Shown: positions 18,016 to 29,397 of the stretch, in pieces
Position numbering within the stretch: position 1 is the stretch's first letter
Layout of the letters: every line of letters starts with the position of its first letter
Assembly (NCBI GenBank): GCA_949292425.1
Contig: CASEZK010000048.1
Coordinates: forward strand, 1 to 49,130
Direction of reading: 5' to 3'
From: an uncultured Oscillospiraceae bacterium
Lineage (GTDB): Bacteria; Bacillota; Clostridia; Oscillospirales; Acutalibacteraceae
Length of the DNA: 49,130 nucleotides
Notes under the pieces: generated by a model
Told to the model about the DNA's origin: nothing
Databases searched by the model: none
What the model saw: the letters and a program-made list of their open reading frames with translations, nothing else
Program-made: the position numbers and the translations under genes

Positions 18016-19446
18016 ATGAAATCTATTTGCAAAGCTATACTTATTTTCATTTCATTATTTCTTTTGTTCACTTTGCAAGCAGTAAGTGCTTTTGCTTTAA
18101 ATAGTGTAGATAAAATCAAGTCAGATGGTTTTATAACAATGAGCACCAGTGCTCCTTTTGAGCCGTTTGAACATCTTGAAAATAACGAGATTGTAGGTAT
18201 AGATGTAGACCTTGCACAAAAAATAGCAGACAAGCTTTCTGTAAAGCTTAAAGTGAAAAATGTTTCTATAGATTCTTTAACATTTGAGTTGAAAAATAAT
18301 TTCTGTGATTTTGTATGTGCCGGAATCAGTTCGACTCCGGAAAGAAGCAAAAATTTAGACTTTTCGGATCCGTATTTTAGTGCATCTCAAATGATTATCA
18401 CTTCAAAAAATAGCCCTATTTCTTCAGCAAAGGACTTATCGGGGAAAAAAGTAGGTGTGCAAATAGGCACAACTTCTGACATATATTGTACCGAAAACAA
18501 AAATATAACCGAAACTGTGCGATTCAACAAGCATATAGATGCCATACAAGATTTACTAACAGGCAAAGTCGACGCCGTTATAGCTGATGATTTTACAGCA
18601 GATAAATTAGTTTCATCAAGTCAAAATAAAATTCATAAACTCGACCAGGCAGTTTCAAAGGAAGAATATAGAGTAGCCGTTATTAAGGGCAATAGAGAGC
18701 TTTTGAACGTTATAAATGAAACCATTTCAGAGCTAAAAGAAAGCGGTGAGTTAGACAGGATTATAACATCGCATTACGAAAAGGGAAACAATTCTGAAAG
18801 TAAATTTAAAGAATATTCGGGTTATATTACGGAGGGGTTAAAAAATACACTCATTATGAGCTTTGGAGCGGCTATTATTGGAATTTTTATTGGTATAATA
18901 ATTGCAAGTTTAAAAGTTTTTTCAAAGGGAAACAAAAAACTTAAAATATTTGTTTTACTTGCCGACATATACACTACTGTCATTAGGGGGACCCCTGCAC
19001 TTATTCAGCTTTTCATCATGTATTATGTAATCTTAGGCTCGTTCAAAGTGAACAGTCTTGTAGCTGCTATTTTGTCTTTCGGTATAAACTCTGGAGCTTA
19101 CGTGGCTGAACATGTACGAGGAGGTATACAATCGGTGGACAAAGGACAAATGGAGGCAGGTAGGTCTTTGGGCCTTTCGCAAAACGTCACATTAGTAAAA
19201 ATAGTCATTCCTCAAGCAGTAAGAAATATATTGCCATCTTTAGCTAGTGAAGCAATCACGCTTGTGAAAGAAACCTCTGTAGCCGGGTTTATCGGGGTAG
19301 TGGACCTATCAAGGGCCGGCGACATTATAAAAAGTATGTCATACGAAGCGTTAGTTCCGTTAAGCGTAGTGGCCGGAATATACCTGATATTGGTGGTTGG
19401 TTTAACTTCGCTTTTAAAAGTTTTTGAAAGGAAACTGGACAGATGA
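18016..19446 (+). CDS. Polar amino-acid ABC transporter, substrate-binding domain fused to permease
   Basis: The 476-residue fusion has three parts. A signal segment (residues 1-30) leads into a periplasmic-type family 3 binding domain (about 35-260; [42 protein letters not shown]). The C-terminal part is a HisM/GlnP-type permease (about 285-476; [13 protein letters not shown], then the EAA loop [12 protein letters not shown]). Such fusions occur in Firmicutes glutamine and other polar amino-acid systems. The substrate cannot be set from sequence. ATG at 18016 follows TTGGAGGG and is better than the in-frame ATG at 17974. The gene overlaps the ATPase by four bases. Confidence 0.9.
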   Translation: MKSICKAILIFISLFLLFTLQAVSAFALNSVDKIKSDGFITMSTSAPFEPFEHLENNEIVGIDVDLAQKIADKLSVKLKVKNVSIDSLTFELKNNFCDFVCAGISSTPERSKNLDFSDPYFSASQMIITSKNSPISSAKDLSGKKVGVQIGTTSDIYCTENKNITETVRFNKHIDAIQDLLTGKVDAVIADDFTADKLVSSSQNKIHKLDQAVSKEEYRVAVIKGNRELLNVINETISELKESGELDRIITSHYEKGNNSESKFKEYSGYITEGLKNTLIMSFGAAIIGIFIGIIIASLKVFSKGNKKLKIFVLLADIYTTVIRGTPALIQLFIMYYVILGSFKVNSLVAAILSFGINSGAYVAEHVRGGIQSVDKGQMEAGRSLGLSQNVTLVKIVIPQAVRNILPSLASEAITLVKETSVAGFIGVVDLSRAGDIIKSMSYEALVPLSVVAGIYLILVVGLTSLLKVFERKLDR

Positions 19447-20177
19447 TTAAAATCAATGATTTACATAAGATGTTTGAGCAAAAAGGGAAAAAAGTAGAAG
19501 TGCTGAAAGGCATAACGAAACATATAAAGAAGGGAGAAAAGGTGGTAATTGTAGGACCTTCAGGGTCTGGAAAAAGCACTTTGTTAAGATGTTTAAATCT
19601 TTTAGAAGTACCAAGTTCAGGCCAAATTATCTTTGAAGGAGAAGATATAACATCTCCAAAATGTAATATAAATAAGGTTCGCAGAAAGATGGGAATGGTG
19701 TTTCAAAAATTTAATCTGTTTCCGAACCTCACAGTACTTGAAAATATTACCTTAGCGCCAACTCAACTGAAGCTAAAAACATCAGAGCAAGCAAAAAAGA
19801 ACGCTTTGGTTCTTTTAAAACGTGTTGGTTTAGAAAGTAAGGCAAGTGCCTATCCTAGCCAACTTTCAGGTGGGCAGCAGCAAAGGATAGCAATAGTTAG
19901 GGCTCTTGCTATGAACCCGGATGTAATGCTCTTTGATGAGCCGACTTCTGCCCTCGACCCAGAGATGGTTGATGAAGTGCTAAATGTTATGAAAGAACTT
20001 GCTGGCACTGGAATGACGATGTTTGTAGTAACTCATGAGATGGGCTTTGCAAAAGAGGTTGCAACGAGGATATTGTTTGTGCATGAAGGCAAAGTAATAG
20101 AAGATGCTCCACCTGAGAAATTTTTTAACGATCCTAAACATCTAAGAGTGAAAGATTTCTTGTCTAGGGTTTTGTAA
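19443..20177 (+). CDS. Polar amino-acid ABC transporter ATP-binding protein
   Basis: This 244-residue GlnQ-type ATPase drives the preceding fused binding/permease protein. Walker A GPSGSGKS, signature LSGGQQQR and Walker [16 protein letters not shown] are all present, as is the PAAT-family ending [17 protein letters not shown]. The ATGA overlap with the upstream gene implies fixed stoichiometry. An importer of this kind fits an organism that takes amino acids from its surroundings. Confidence 0.94.
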   Translation: MIKINDLHKMFEQKGKKVEVLKGITKHIKKGEKVVIVGPSGSGKSTLLRCLNLLEVPSSGQIIFEGEDITSPKCNINKVRRKMGMVFQKFNLFPNLTVLENITLAPTQLKLKTSEQAKKNALVLLKRVGLESKASAYPSQLSGGQQQRIAIVRALAMNPDVMLFDEPTSALDPEMVDEVLNVMKELAGTGMTMFVVTHEMGFAKEVATRILFVHEGKVIEDAPPEKFFNDPKHLRVKDFLSRVL

Positions 20178-20248
20178 GGCGTAACTTGATTTAAGGAATG
20201 GTGAATTAAGAAAATTTTTCTTATAATAAAAAAATTGGGAAAATATAC

Positions 20249-20277
20249 TTGATTTTTTGTTTTATAGAAGATAAAAT
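20249..20277 (+). promoter_or_regulatory. Promoter of groESL
   Basis: TTGATT (20249-20254), a 17-bp spacer and TAAAAT (20272-20277), immediately upstream of the CIRCE operator. Confidence 0.8.
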
Positions 20278-20281
20278 ATAT

Positions 20282-20308
20282 TTAGCACTCGCACGTAAAG
20301 AGTGCTAA
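20282..20308. promoter_or_regulatory. CIRCE operator (HrcA binding site)
   Basis: The sequence ttagcactc, nine bases, gagtgctaa is an exact match to the CIRCE consensus. It lies at the expected transcription start, so HrcA should repress groESL until heat or folding stress. Confidence 0.97.
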
Positions 20309-20324
20309 ATAATATTGTCTTTAG

Positions 20325-20621
<297 letters not shown>

Positions 20622-20653
20622 TAATAGATATTTTTAAATGCACAAGTTTGTTT

Positions 20654-20740
20654 GGGGCGGCGCCTTTCAAAAAATATTATTTTTTTGAAAACCAGCCTAA
20701 CCTCGGCTGGTTCACAAAAATTTTTACAAGGCGCCGCCCC
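20654..20740. repeat. Palindromic multi-hairpin element between groES and groEL
   Basis: Perfect 13-bp inverted arms, ggggcggcgcctt (20654-20666) and aaggcgccgcccc (20728-20740), enclose two further hairpins. One is ttcaaaaaa/ttttttgaa (20666-20689); the other is accagcc/ggctggt (20691-20711). An aaaaattttt palindrome (20716-20725) follows. The arms are far more GC-rich than the surroundings, and no T tract follows, so it does not look like a simple terminator. It would fold as a branched structure in RNA between the two chaperonin genes. Confidence 0.85.
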
Positions 20741-20778
20741 TCTGAGAAGTAATGCTCGATGAAAATTATAAAAAATAA

Positions 20779-22428
<1,650 letters not shown>

Positions 22429-22458
22429 AGATGATATTTTAGTAAAATATATAAAAAG

Positions 22459-22495
22459 GAACTCCTAAACTTTTTAGTTTAAGGGTTCTTTTTTT
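22459..22495 (+). terminator. Terminator of groESL
   Basis: gaactcctaaact (22459-22471) pairs, with one mismatch and one wobble, with agtttaagggttc (22476-22488), followed by a T-rich run. Confidence 0.75.
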
Positions 22496-22567
22496 ATCTA
22501 TATTTAATCTTATTACAAACAACAACGACCATAGTTTTCGAAAAATTTAAGTACTTAAAAGAAAAAC

Positions 22568-23365
22568 TTACCAAAAGAGAACAGATATTTTTCCTTTTTG
22601 CAATAATATTCTAATTTTTCTTTTTGAAATTATATAAAGGTAATAAAACAATCCGAATTTTAGTTTACTGTAAAAATAACGTAGATCTTTTTTTAAAATT
22701 TTAAACCTTTTTTTTAAAGAAGCAATATCGTTTGTATTTGCAGCAAAATTTTGTTTTAGTTTACAGTTGAATATAACAACTTTTTTGTGAAGATATCTCA
22801 TATCTCTCATAAATGCATGATCTACAAAATCGAGAAAATAGTTTTCATCGTACCTATAAGTTTTGAAAATTTCTGAAGATAATACCATGCCGCTGTTTAT
22901 CGCGCTGATTTCACCTATATTTACTTTATCTATGCTATTAGCTCTGTGGCAAAAATATTTTTTCATAATATTTGGCGATAAAAGCCCTATTTCGTCATAA
23001 ACAAGCGGCAAATATATGTCAGCTTTTTGGGTACGTTTTGTTTCAGAGAGTAAAGTAAAATATTCCAAAGGAACAGATGTATCATCATCGAAAAGGCAAA
23101 TCCATCCGGGAGATAATTTTACAATATCTTCAATGGCTGCGTTGTAAGCTGAAGACAACCCTTTGTTTCCGTTCATGGGTTTGTAATGTACATTTTTATA
23201 ATTACTTGCTATTTTATTATTGGCCGCATATTTTTTATCGTCGCTGTTATCGCATATAAAAATTTGAATATTGCTATCAATACTTTTCAAACAGTTGAAG
23301 GTTATTGATTCGCTTAAATTTTTATTATAAAGTACAACTATAGCATATATGTTTTCGCTTTTCAT
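22568..23365 (-). CDS. Family 2 glycosyltransferase
   Basis: The 265-residue protein begins YAIVVLYNKNLSESI and contains NKGLSSAYNAAIE and the metal-binding LFDDDTSVP, typical of GT2 rhamnosyltransferase-like enzymes that add sugars to surface polysaccharides. A C-terminal basic region may sit on the membrane. ATG at 23365 has GAGGT upstream. It is the last gene after an ABC-2 exporter pair on the same strand, so it probably helps build the exported glycan. The sugar donor is not identifiable. Confidence 0.82.
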   Translation of the reverse strand: MKSENIYAIVVLYNKNLSESITFNCLKSIDSNIQIFICDNSDDKKYAANNKIASNYKNVHYKPMNGNKGLSSAYNAAIEDIVKLSPGWICLFDDDTSVPLEYFTLLSETKRTQKADIYLPLVYDEIGLLSPNIMKKYFCHRANSIDKVNIGEISAINSGMVLSSEIFKTYRYDENYFLDFVDHAFMRDMRYLHKKVVIFNCKLKQNFAANTNDIASLKKRFKILKKDLRYFYSKLKFGLFYYLYIISKRKIRILLQKGKISVLFW

Positions 23366-23385
23366 TTTTTAGTGTACCTCAAAAT

Positions 23386-24120
23386 TTACTTAGTTGTGTG
23401 GCTGTACTCGTTACAAATTTCCTGAGTCTCGCCAATTTTTACAACCTGTCCAGCCTTTAACCACATAACCCTGTTGCATAACCTTTTTATCTGGTCTATA
23501 GAATGAGAAACTATTAAAATAGTTGTACCGTTTTTCATGAGCTCATTTATTCTCTGTTCACACTTTTGCTGGAAAAGGAAATCTCCAACAGACAAAATTT
23601 CATCTACAATTAATATATCAGGATCTGTTATAGTAGCGATTGCAAACCCGATTCTCGCAACCATACCTGAAGAATAATTTTTCATAGGTACGTCTATAAA
23701 CTGGTGAAGTTCGGTAAAATCGACTATTTCGTCGAATTTACTATCTATATAATTTTTCGAATATCCCAAGACAGAACCATTTAAGTAAATGTTTTCTCTT
23801 GCGGTTAAGTCCATATCAAACCCAGCACCCAGTTCAATTAACGGAGCGATACTTCCATTTACCTTTACACTGCCTTTACTTGGAGAATATATACCGGATA
23901 TAATTTTTAATATAGTTGATTTGCCACAACCGTTAAGACCAATGATACCGAAAACTTCACCTTTTTTTACATCGAATGAGACATTATTTAACGCTGTAAA
24001 TTCTTCAAAAAAAAGTTGTTTTTTAATGAACTTTAAAATGTATTCCTTGATGCTATCAACTTTTTCTTTAGCCATATTAAACTTGATGGTAACATTTTTC
24101 ACTTCAATAGCGTTTTGCAT
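23386..24120 (-). CDS. Polysaccharide ABC exporter ATPase (TagH/Wzt-like)
   Basis: The 244-residue ATPase has Walker A GLNGCGKST, the export-type signature YSSGMVARIGFA and Walker B ILIVDEILSVGD, characteristic of teichoic-acid and O-antigen exporters. It ends soon after the nucleotide-binding domain, so it lacks the C-terminal glycan-recognition domain of some Wzt proteins. ATG at 24120 follows GCGGAGGA. It is 13 bases downstream of its permease gene. Confidence 0.9.
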   Translation of the reverse strand: MQNAIEVKNVTIKFNMAKEKVDSIKEYILKFIKKQLFFEEFTALNNVSFDVKKGEVFGIIGLNGCGKSTILKIISGIYSPSKGSVKVNGSIAPLIELGAGFDMDLTARENIYLNGSVLGYSKNYIDSKFDEIVDFTELHQFIDVPMKNYSSGMVARIGFAIATITDPDILIVDEILSVGDFLFQQKCEQRINELMKNGTTILIVSHSIDQIKRLCNRVMWLKAGQVVKIGETQEICNEYSHTTK

Positions 24121-24133
24121 TTGAGTCCTCCGC

Positions 24134-24919
24134 TTAAATATATAAAATAAATGTTTTTTGTTTTTTCTTAAATATTATTGTACCGATTATCAACGAAGAA
24201 AGAGAAAAGCCTATACAAATGAGATTAAAATTAAAATCTGGGACATGATTGTACATAATGACCTCTCTAAAATAAGTGACGTAATAGTACATGGGGTTGA
24301 ACTTCATGACTTTAAATAGTTTTCCCTCTATAGCTGAGGCCGGATAAATAACAGGAGTTAAATACATCCACGTTGTTACGATGACAGAATATAGATGCTG
24401 TATGTCCCTAAACCTTACAGTCAAGGCGGCTAAGGCGAGCGAGATACCAAGGGAAAAAACATAGCAATATAAAATAGGAACTGTGAAAAGCAATGCTGAA
24501 AATCCAACTTTTACACTGGAAAATAAAATAACGATAAGTACAGCTATAAGTGAAAAGCCTAAATTTACAAGCGCAAAAGTAGTTTTTTCCAGAGGGAAAA
24601 TATATTTTGGCATATAGACTTTTTTTATCAAAGCGCCGGAACCTATAATGGATGATATAGAGCTAGTGGTAGCATCCGACATGAATGAGAAAATAACAGA
24701 GCCTGTTAAGAAATACACGTTAAAATTTTCAACATTAAATCGGAAAATCCTAGAGAAAACCATAGATATTACAATCATTGTAAATAGGGGATTGAGCACA
24801 CTCCACAATATTCCTAAAATAGAACGCCTGTATTTAACCTTTATTTCGCGGGATATCAAGTTGTATAGCAAAAACCTATATTTAAAAAAGTCATTAATTT
24901 TTTCTTTTATATAATCCAT
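24134..24919 (-). CDS. Polysaccharide ABC exporter permease (TagG/Wzm-like)
   Basis: The 261-residue ABC-2 permease has about six membrane segments. It shows the family's N-terminal LISREIKVKYRRSILGILWSVLNPL (read in two parts: REIKVKYR and LGILWSVLNPL) and a late YLTPVIYPAS. With the ATPase and GT2 gene it forms a small operon for exporting a cell-surface glycan or wall teichoic-type polymer. ATG at 24919 follows GGAGGAAATT. Confidence 0.9.
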   Translation of the reverse strand: MDYIKEKINDFFKYRFLLYNLISREIKVKYRRSILGILWSVLNPLFTMIVISMVFSRIFRFNVENFNVYFLTGSVIFSFMSDATTSSISSIIGSGALIKKVYMPKYIFPLEKTTFALVNLGFSLIAVLIVILFSSVKVGFSALLFTVPILYCYVFSLGISLALAALTVRFRDIQHLYSVIVTTWMYLTPVIYPASAIEGKLFKVMKFNPMYYYVTYFREVIMYNHVPDFNFNLICIGFSLSSLIIGTIIFKKKQKTFILYI

Positions 24920-24961
24920 AATTTCCTCCGAAATTTATATTCAATTTACTAACTTTCAAAA

Positions 24962-24990
24962 AGTATAATCTTTTTATATTTTTATGTCAA
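24962..24990 (-). promoter_or_regulatory. Strong promoter of glycan exporter operon
   Basis: On the minus strand TTGACA (24990-24985), a 17-bp spacer and TATACT (24967-24962). It has a perfect -35 and one mismatch in the -10. Confidence 0.85.
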
Positions 24991-25009
24991 ATTAAGTACA
25001 AAATTAGGG

Positions 25010-25612
25010 TTAAGGAGCTAAAGTCTTTATATTTTCCATGATTTTGCGACTGAGATCTCTAAACTCTTTGCTAGTGCCTTGAACTATATTACAATCCTTT
25101 ATGTATATAGGTTTCCCGATATTGACAACGTTTTTTCTGAAAATCTTGACTGAACTTTGCTTTTTACCTCGTATGCATATTGGTATGATGGGAGAATATG
25201 TGTTGTAGGCGATTAAAGCGGCGCCTGTTTTTGGTTTTAGAAACTCTCCTGTTTTTGAACGAGTTCCTTCTATAAAGAGTCCTAACAATTGACCTTTTCT
25301 TAAGATTTCTTCAGCAGAGGAGATAGCATTTTTGTCACCCTTACCGCGGCTTACAGGGAATGCGCCTAAATGAGATATAAATTTGGCAAAAATTTTATTT
25401 TTAAAAAGTTCAGATTTACTCATATAAAAGACTTGTCTTTTGCACACAACCCCTAAAATGATAGGATCCGCGTTAGACGTGTGATTAGGACACAGAATAG
25501 CTCGTCCGCTTTTTGGAAGGTTCTCCGTTCCGTTTATTTCGAGCCTATATATGCATTTAATTATTGGTCTAAAGATGTGCCATAAAGCTCTATACAGTTT
25601 TGATGTTTTCAT
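25010..25612 (-). CDS. plsC: 1-acyl-sn-glycerol-3-phosphate acyltransferase
   Basis: PlsC adds the second acyl chain to make phosphatidic acid. The 200-residue protein has the NHTSNADP form of the H-x4-D catalytic motif, FPVSRGKGD and the FIEGTRSKTG substrate motif. A hydrophobic N-terminus should dock it to the membrane. I start it at ATG 25612, five bases after GGAGG. The TTG four codons earlier lies within that ribosome-binding site. It follows cmk by 13 bases, a frequent clostridial pairing. Confidence 0.93.
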   Translation of the reverse strand: MKTSKLYRALWHIFRPIIKCIYRLEINGTENLPKSGRAILCPNHTSNADPIILGVVCKRQVFYMSKSELFKNKIFAKFISHLGAFPVSRGKGDKNAISSAEEILRKGQLLGLFIEGTRSKTGEFLKPKTGAALIAYNTYSPIIPICIRGKKQSSVKIFRKNVVNIGKPIYIKDCNIVQGTSKEFRDLSRKIMENIKTLAP

Positions 25613-25625
25613 AGTTACCTCCAAT

Positions 25626-26288
25626 TTAGCTGTGTAATTTGTTGCTGATTATTTCTATTATTTTTTGTATTGATTCATCCAAAGATAGGCTTGATGTATC
25701 AACTAGTATGGCGTCTGGAGCTTTTTTTAAAGGTGCTATTTCTCTTGTTGTGTCGGCTATGTCCCTTAAGTTTACATCTTTTAAAATTTCGTCATAATTA
25801 CAATTGATGCCAGAATTTTGTAGTTGTAAATATCTTCTTTTAGCTCTACATTCAGGGGAAGCTGTCAAGAAAATTTTCACGTTAGCTTTAGGTAAAATAA
25901 CTGTTCCAATGTCCCTTCCGTCCATAACGACATTGTTCTCTGAAATGATATTTTGCTGAATACTTAATAAAAACTTTCTTACTTCTTTTAACTTAGAAAC
26001 CTCGGAAACTAACAGAGTAACATCAGGAATTCTTATTAAATCAGTTATGTCATCGCCATTTAAGATGACAGCTTGACATTTATCTTCAAAACTTATTTTT
26101 ATATTTATACTTTTTAAGGCCTTGTTAATATCTTCCGCGTTTTTTATATTATTTTTTATCAAGTAAAAGGCAATAGCTCTATATAAAGCGCCTGTATCCA
26201 CATGGATGAAACCCAAACTCTCGGCAACAGATTTAGCTATTGTACTTTTACCGGCACCTGCCGGTCCGTCTATGGCTATTGATATCAT
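25626..26288 (-). CDS. cmk: Cytidylate kinase
   Basis: Cmk phosphorylates CMP and dCMP. The 220-residue protein has the P-loop DGPAGAGKST at residues 7-16, the HVDTGALYRA segment, the DGRDIGTVILP motif and a REIAPLKKAPDAI lid region. ATG at 26288 follows AGGAGT. A nucleotide-salvage kinase is expected even where nucleotides are imported. Confidence 0.96.
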   Translation of the reverse strand: MISIAIDGPAGAGKSTIAKSVAESLGFIHVDTGALYRAIAFYLIKNNIKNAEDINKALKSINIKISFEDKCQAVILNGDDITDLIRIPDVTLLVSEVSKLKEVRKFLLSIQQNIISENNVVMDGRDIGTVILPKANVKIFLTASPECRAKRRYLQLQNSGINCNYDEILKDVNLRDIADTTREIAPLKKAPDAILVDTSSLSLDESIQKIIEIISNKLHS

Positions 26289-26303
26289 AAATTTACTCCT
26301 TAT

Positions 26304-27536
26304 TCAAACTGAGCTTCCGGCCAAAAATCCTGTAGAAAATGCTATTTGTAGGTTATACCCTCCTGTGTATGCATCGACATCTAAGATTTCCCCTGCAAAA
26401 TATAAATTATTTACCAATTTTGATTGCATAGTTTTAGGGTTAATTTCAGTTACGTCTATTCCGCCGGAGGTGATGATGGCTTCCTCTAAAGGTCGGGTTT
26501 GTGTTATATCAAGCAATAATCCTTTTAGCAAATGTACAAGTTTGAGTCTCATCTCTTTAGTTACTTGGTGGCACTTAATATAAGGGCTTATGCCTGACAG
26601 TTTCACCACTACTGGTATTAATTTTTTAGGCAACAAATCGTTTAAAGAGTTGTCGAAATTTTTATTTGAGTACTTTTCTAAGTCTTTTATTATACGCTTA
26701 TCTAGCTCTTTTTCGGTCAAAGCGGGCTTTAAGTCGACTTTTGCCGTATACTTTCCAGTCATAGGGTTGATAAGGTGACAGCTGGCACTTAAAACGAGTG
26801 GGCCTGAGATCCCGAAATGAGTAAATATCATTTCTCCAAAATCTTTATAAATTTCCATATTTTTTGATTTATCGAAAATAGACAATGTGACGTTTTTCAA
26901 AGTTAAGCCTTGCAGGTCTTTGCAAAAGTGCTGTTCACATTCTAAAGGCACTAAAGATGGCTTAAGTGGAATAATTTTATGTCCTATATTTTTAGCAAGT
27001 TTATATCCCTGACCAGTTGAGCCTGTTTGTGGATATGATTTCCCGCCGGTTGCGATAATCACAGCGTCAGCGTTTAATTTTTTCCCATTTTTTAGGATAA
27101 CTGCTTTACAGTCATTTTCGCTGATTATTAAACTTTTAACATCACCTTTAAGTATTTTACAATTATTCTTTTTTAGAATATTCTTAAATGTTTCTACAAC
27201 ATCGTTTGCGTCATCAGAGGTAGGAAAAACTCGATTTCCCCTTTCTGTTTTTAGCGAAAGGCCGTTGCGCTCAAAAAAGTTCATTATATCTGCGGGAGAA
27301 AAAGAGTAGAGTGCACTGAATAGAAATTTTTTATTTGTTATTACGTTTTTTAAGAAATCATCCACGGTGCAGTTGTTGGTTACGTTGCACCGACCTTTTC
27401 CCGTTATTCTAAGTTTTTTCCCCAGAACGGCGTTTTTTTTAATTAAAGTTACATCATTGTTTTTACAGGCTGTAACCGCCGCCATGAGTCCGGCAGCACC
27501 TGCACCGACTACCAAAATTTTTTTTCTGTTTTCCAA
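26304..27536 (-). CDS. HI0933-family (YhiN-like) flavoprotein
   Basis: The 410-residue protein has the FAD dinucleotide-binding site VVGAGAAGLMAA at residues 10-21, the family marker GRCNVTNNC, ATGGKSYPQTGSTG and a C-terminal YFAGEILDVDAYTGGYNLQ. The family is widespread and its physiological substrate is unclear. Start TTG at 27536 has AGGAG eight bases upstream. It sits directly before cmk in the operon. Confidence 0.88.
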   Translation of the reverse strand: MENRKKILVVGAGAAGLMAAVTACKNNDVTLIKKNAVLGKKLRITGKGRCNVTNNCTVDDFLKNVITNKKFLFSALYSFSPADIMNFFERNGLSLKTERGNRVFPTSDDANDVVETFKNILKKNNCKILKGDVKSLIISENDCKAVILKNGKKLNADAVIIATGGKSYPQTGSTGQGYKLAKNIGHKIIPLKPSLVPLECEQHFCKDLQGLTLKNVTLSIFDKSKNMEIYKDFGEMIFTHFGISGPLVLSASCHLINPMTGKYTAKVDLKPALTEKELDKRIIKDLEKYSNKNFDNSLNDLLPKKLIPVVVKLSGISPYIKCHQVTKEMRLKLVHLLKGLLLDITQTRPLEEAIITSGGIDVTEINPKTMQSKLVNNLYFAGEILDVDAYTGGYNLQIAFSTGFLAGSSV

Positions 27537-27557
27537 GATTTTTCTCCTATTATAAAG

Positions 27558-28226
27558 CTATTTTTGATCCACTCTTTGTAAATTGGGATAAAATTTTTCT
27601 AAAAATTCGTCAGGGTAAAGCTTATCTAGAGTAGAGCTAAGCCAAGAATTAGCAGGAATGTTTTCATATCTCTGTTTTTGCCTCAGCGCGGCAAGCCCCG
27701 ATATTGTCATATTTAAAACCATATATACTAGTAAAATTAATGTAAGAATTTTTCTTTTTCTTGCAGGTATTTTTTCTATAAGACGCGACAGTCTAGGGAA
27801 AATATCTTTCACCCAAACAAGCCCTAACAGCCCCCAACAAAAGGCATAGAGCAAATTAGTTCTGCCATTGAAGTTAAACTGAGTGTCTTTGTAGTCCCAT
27901 GATATGGTATGGAAGATTTTTTCTTGAAAGAAACTACAAAAATATTCGCAAACTCCGCCAGAGAACATACATATCAGAAAAATCCATAAATCTCGCTTGT
28001 TTGCAACTTTGCAAGAAATTAAAGTCATAACCAAAGCACCGAACCCATAAACCGGATTAAATGGTCCGTAAATAACGCCCCATCTAATCTCAAAATGTCC
28101 AGTGACTGCTAAGCAGTAAATAGTTTCAACAATTGCACCAACAAAACAGCCTATAAAAAATATCCAAAAAAGCTTATAAAAACATATACCTTGAGCGAAA
28201 GTTTCTCTTTTTATATTCAACTTCAT
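27558..28226 (-). CDS. Putative membrane protein, PF06541 (CmpB-like)
   Basis: The 222-residue protein has about five hydrophobic segments and the PF06541 pattern: GCFVGAIVETIYCL, then WGVIYGPFNPVYGFGA, followed by FSGGVCEYFCSFFQE and SWDYKDTQFNFNGR. The family is called putative type IV ABC transporter but its transport role is unproven. ATG at 28226 follows GAGGTA. Confidence 0.8.
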   Translation of the reverse strand: MKLNIKRETFAQGICFYKLFWIFFIGCFVGAIVETIYCLAVTGHFEIRWGVIYGPFNPVYGFGALVMTLISCKVANKRDLWIFLICMFSGGVCEYFCSFFQEKIFHTISWDYKDTQFNFNGRTNLLYAFCWGLLGLVWVKDIFPRLSRLIEKIPARKRKILTLILLVYMVLNMTISGLAALRQKQRYENIPANSWLSSTLDKLYPDEFLEKFYPNLQRVDQK

Positions 28227-28250
28227 AAAAATACCTCAAAATTTAGCTTT

Positions 28251-28883
28251 TCATTCTGTACCAAAGACCCTATCGCCAGCATCACCTAAACCCGGTACTA
28301 TAAAGCCATTTTCATCGAGTTCTTTGTCGAGCGCAGCACAGTATATTTGAACATCAGGATGAACCTTAGCTAATTTGCCAACACCTTCAAGGGCAGCAAT
28401 TATGCACATGAACTTGATAGATTTCGGGCAAAATTCCTTAATTTTACTAATTGCAACGACAGCTGTGTTTCCGGTAGCCAGCATAGGGTCAAGGATGATA
28501 ACTTCTCTGTCCGAAATGTCTTTTGGCATTTTATTATAGTAAAATTTCATTTCTGAGCTTTTTTCATCCTTGCATAAACCAATATGTCCGACCTTAGCTG
28601 CAGGGACAAGTTCAGTGGTGCCATCCACCATGCCGAGCCCCGCCCTTAAAACTGGTATAAATGCCATTTTTCTGCCGGCCAGCACATTCGTTTTGGCTGT
28701 AGCTATAGGAGTTTCTATTTCAACTTCTTTAAGTGGTAAATCTCTGGTAGCCTCATAGCACATCAACATTGTAACTTCAGCAACCATTTCGCGAAACTCT
28801 TTTGAACCGGTATTTTTGTCCCTTAAAAGAGAAACTTTATGTTGAATTAGAGGATGATCCATTATGATAACTCGATCTTCCAT
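28251..28883 (-). CDS. upp: Uracil phosphoribosyltransferase
   Basis: Upp salvages uracil to UMP with PRPP. The 210-residue protein has the [10 protein letters not shown] segment, the PRPP-binding [12 protein letters not shown] and the C-terminal [15 protein letters not shown] at 28883 follows AAGGTG. It sits in the minus-strand run downstream of rpiB, which makes a pentose-phosphate precursor. Confidence 0.96.
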   Translation of the reverse strand: MEDRVIIMDHPLIQHKVSLLRDKNTGSKEFREMVAEVTMLMCYEATRDLPLKEVEIETPIATAKTNVLAGRKMAFIPVLRAGLGMVDGTTELVPAAKVGHIGLCKDEKSSEMKFYYNKMPKDISDREVIILDPMLATGNTAVVAISKIKEFCPKSIKFMCIIAALEGVGKLAKVHPDVQIYCAALDKELDENGFIVPGLGDAGDRVFGTE

Positions 28884-28928
28884 TTAAAGCACACCTTTCG
28901 TTAAAATCATCTCAAATTTAAGATTAAC

Positions 28929-29387
28929 TTAAAGTTTGAATTTATTATTTTCGATTTGTGTTATTTGGTTTATGCGATTTTGATGTCTACCGCCTTCAAA
29001 TTGTGTAGTTATGAAAATTTCTACAAGTTTTTTAGCAAGTTCACCGTTTATAACTCTGCCACCAAGACAAAGTATGTTGGCATCGTTATGCTTCCTGCAC
29101 ATTTCTGTACAAAATTCACTTTCACAAAGTGCTGCCCGTATGCCTTTAACTTTATTTGCGGCTATGGATATACCAATGCCGGTACCACAACATAAAATGC
29201 CCAAATCAGCTTTTTTGTTGACTATTTTTTCTGCGACTTTAAATGCGTAAACAGGGTAATCGACGGATGCGATGCTGTCTGTTCCAACATCTATGCATTT
29301 TATATTATTTTCAGTGAGGTATTTTTTTATATATTCTTTAAGTTCAAATCCACCATGATCTGACCCAAGTGCTATTATTTTACTCAT
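28929..29387 (-). CDS. rpiB: Ribose-5-phosphate isomerase B
   Basis: RpiB interconverts ribulose- and ribose-5-phosphate. The 152-residue protein has GSDHGGFELKE at the start, the catalytic-Cys loop CCGTGIGISIAANK, and RKHNDANILCLGGR. Length and motifs are typical. Confidence 0.95.
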   Translation of the reverse strand: MSKIIALGSDHGGFELKEYIKKYLTENNIKCIDVGTDSIASVDYPVYAFKVAEKIVNKKADLGILCCGTGIGISIAANKVKGIRAALCESEFCTEMCRKHNDANILCLGGRVINGELAKKLVEIFITTQFEGGRHQNRINQITQIENNKFKL

Positions 29388-29397
29388 ATTTCGCCTT

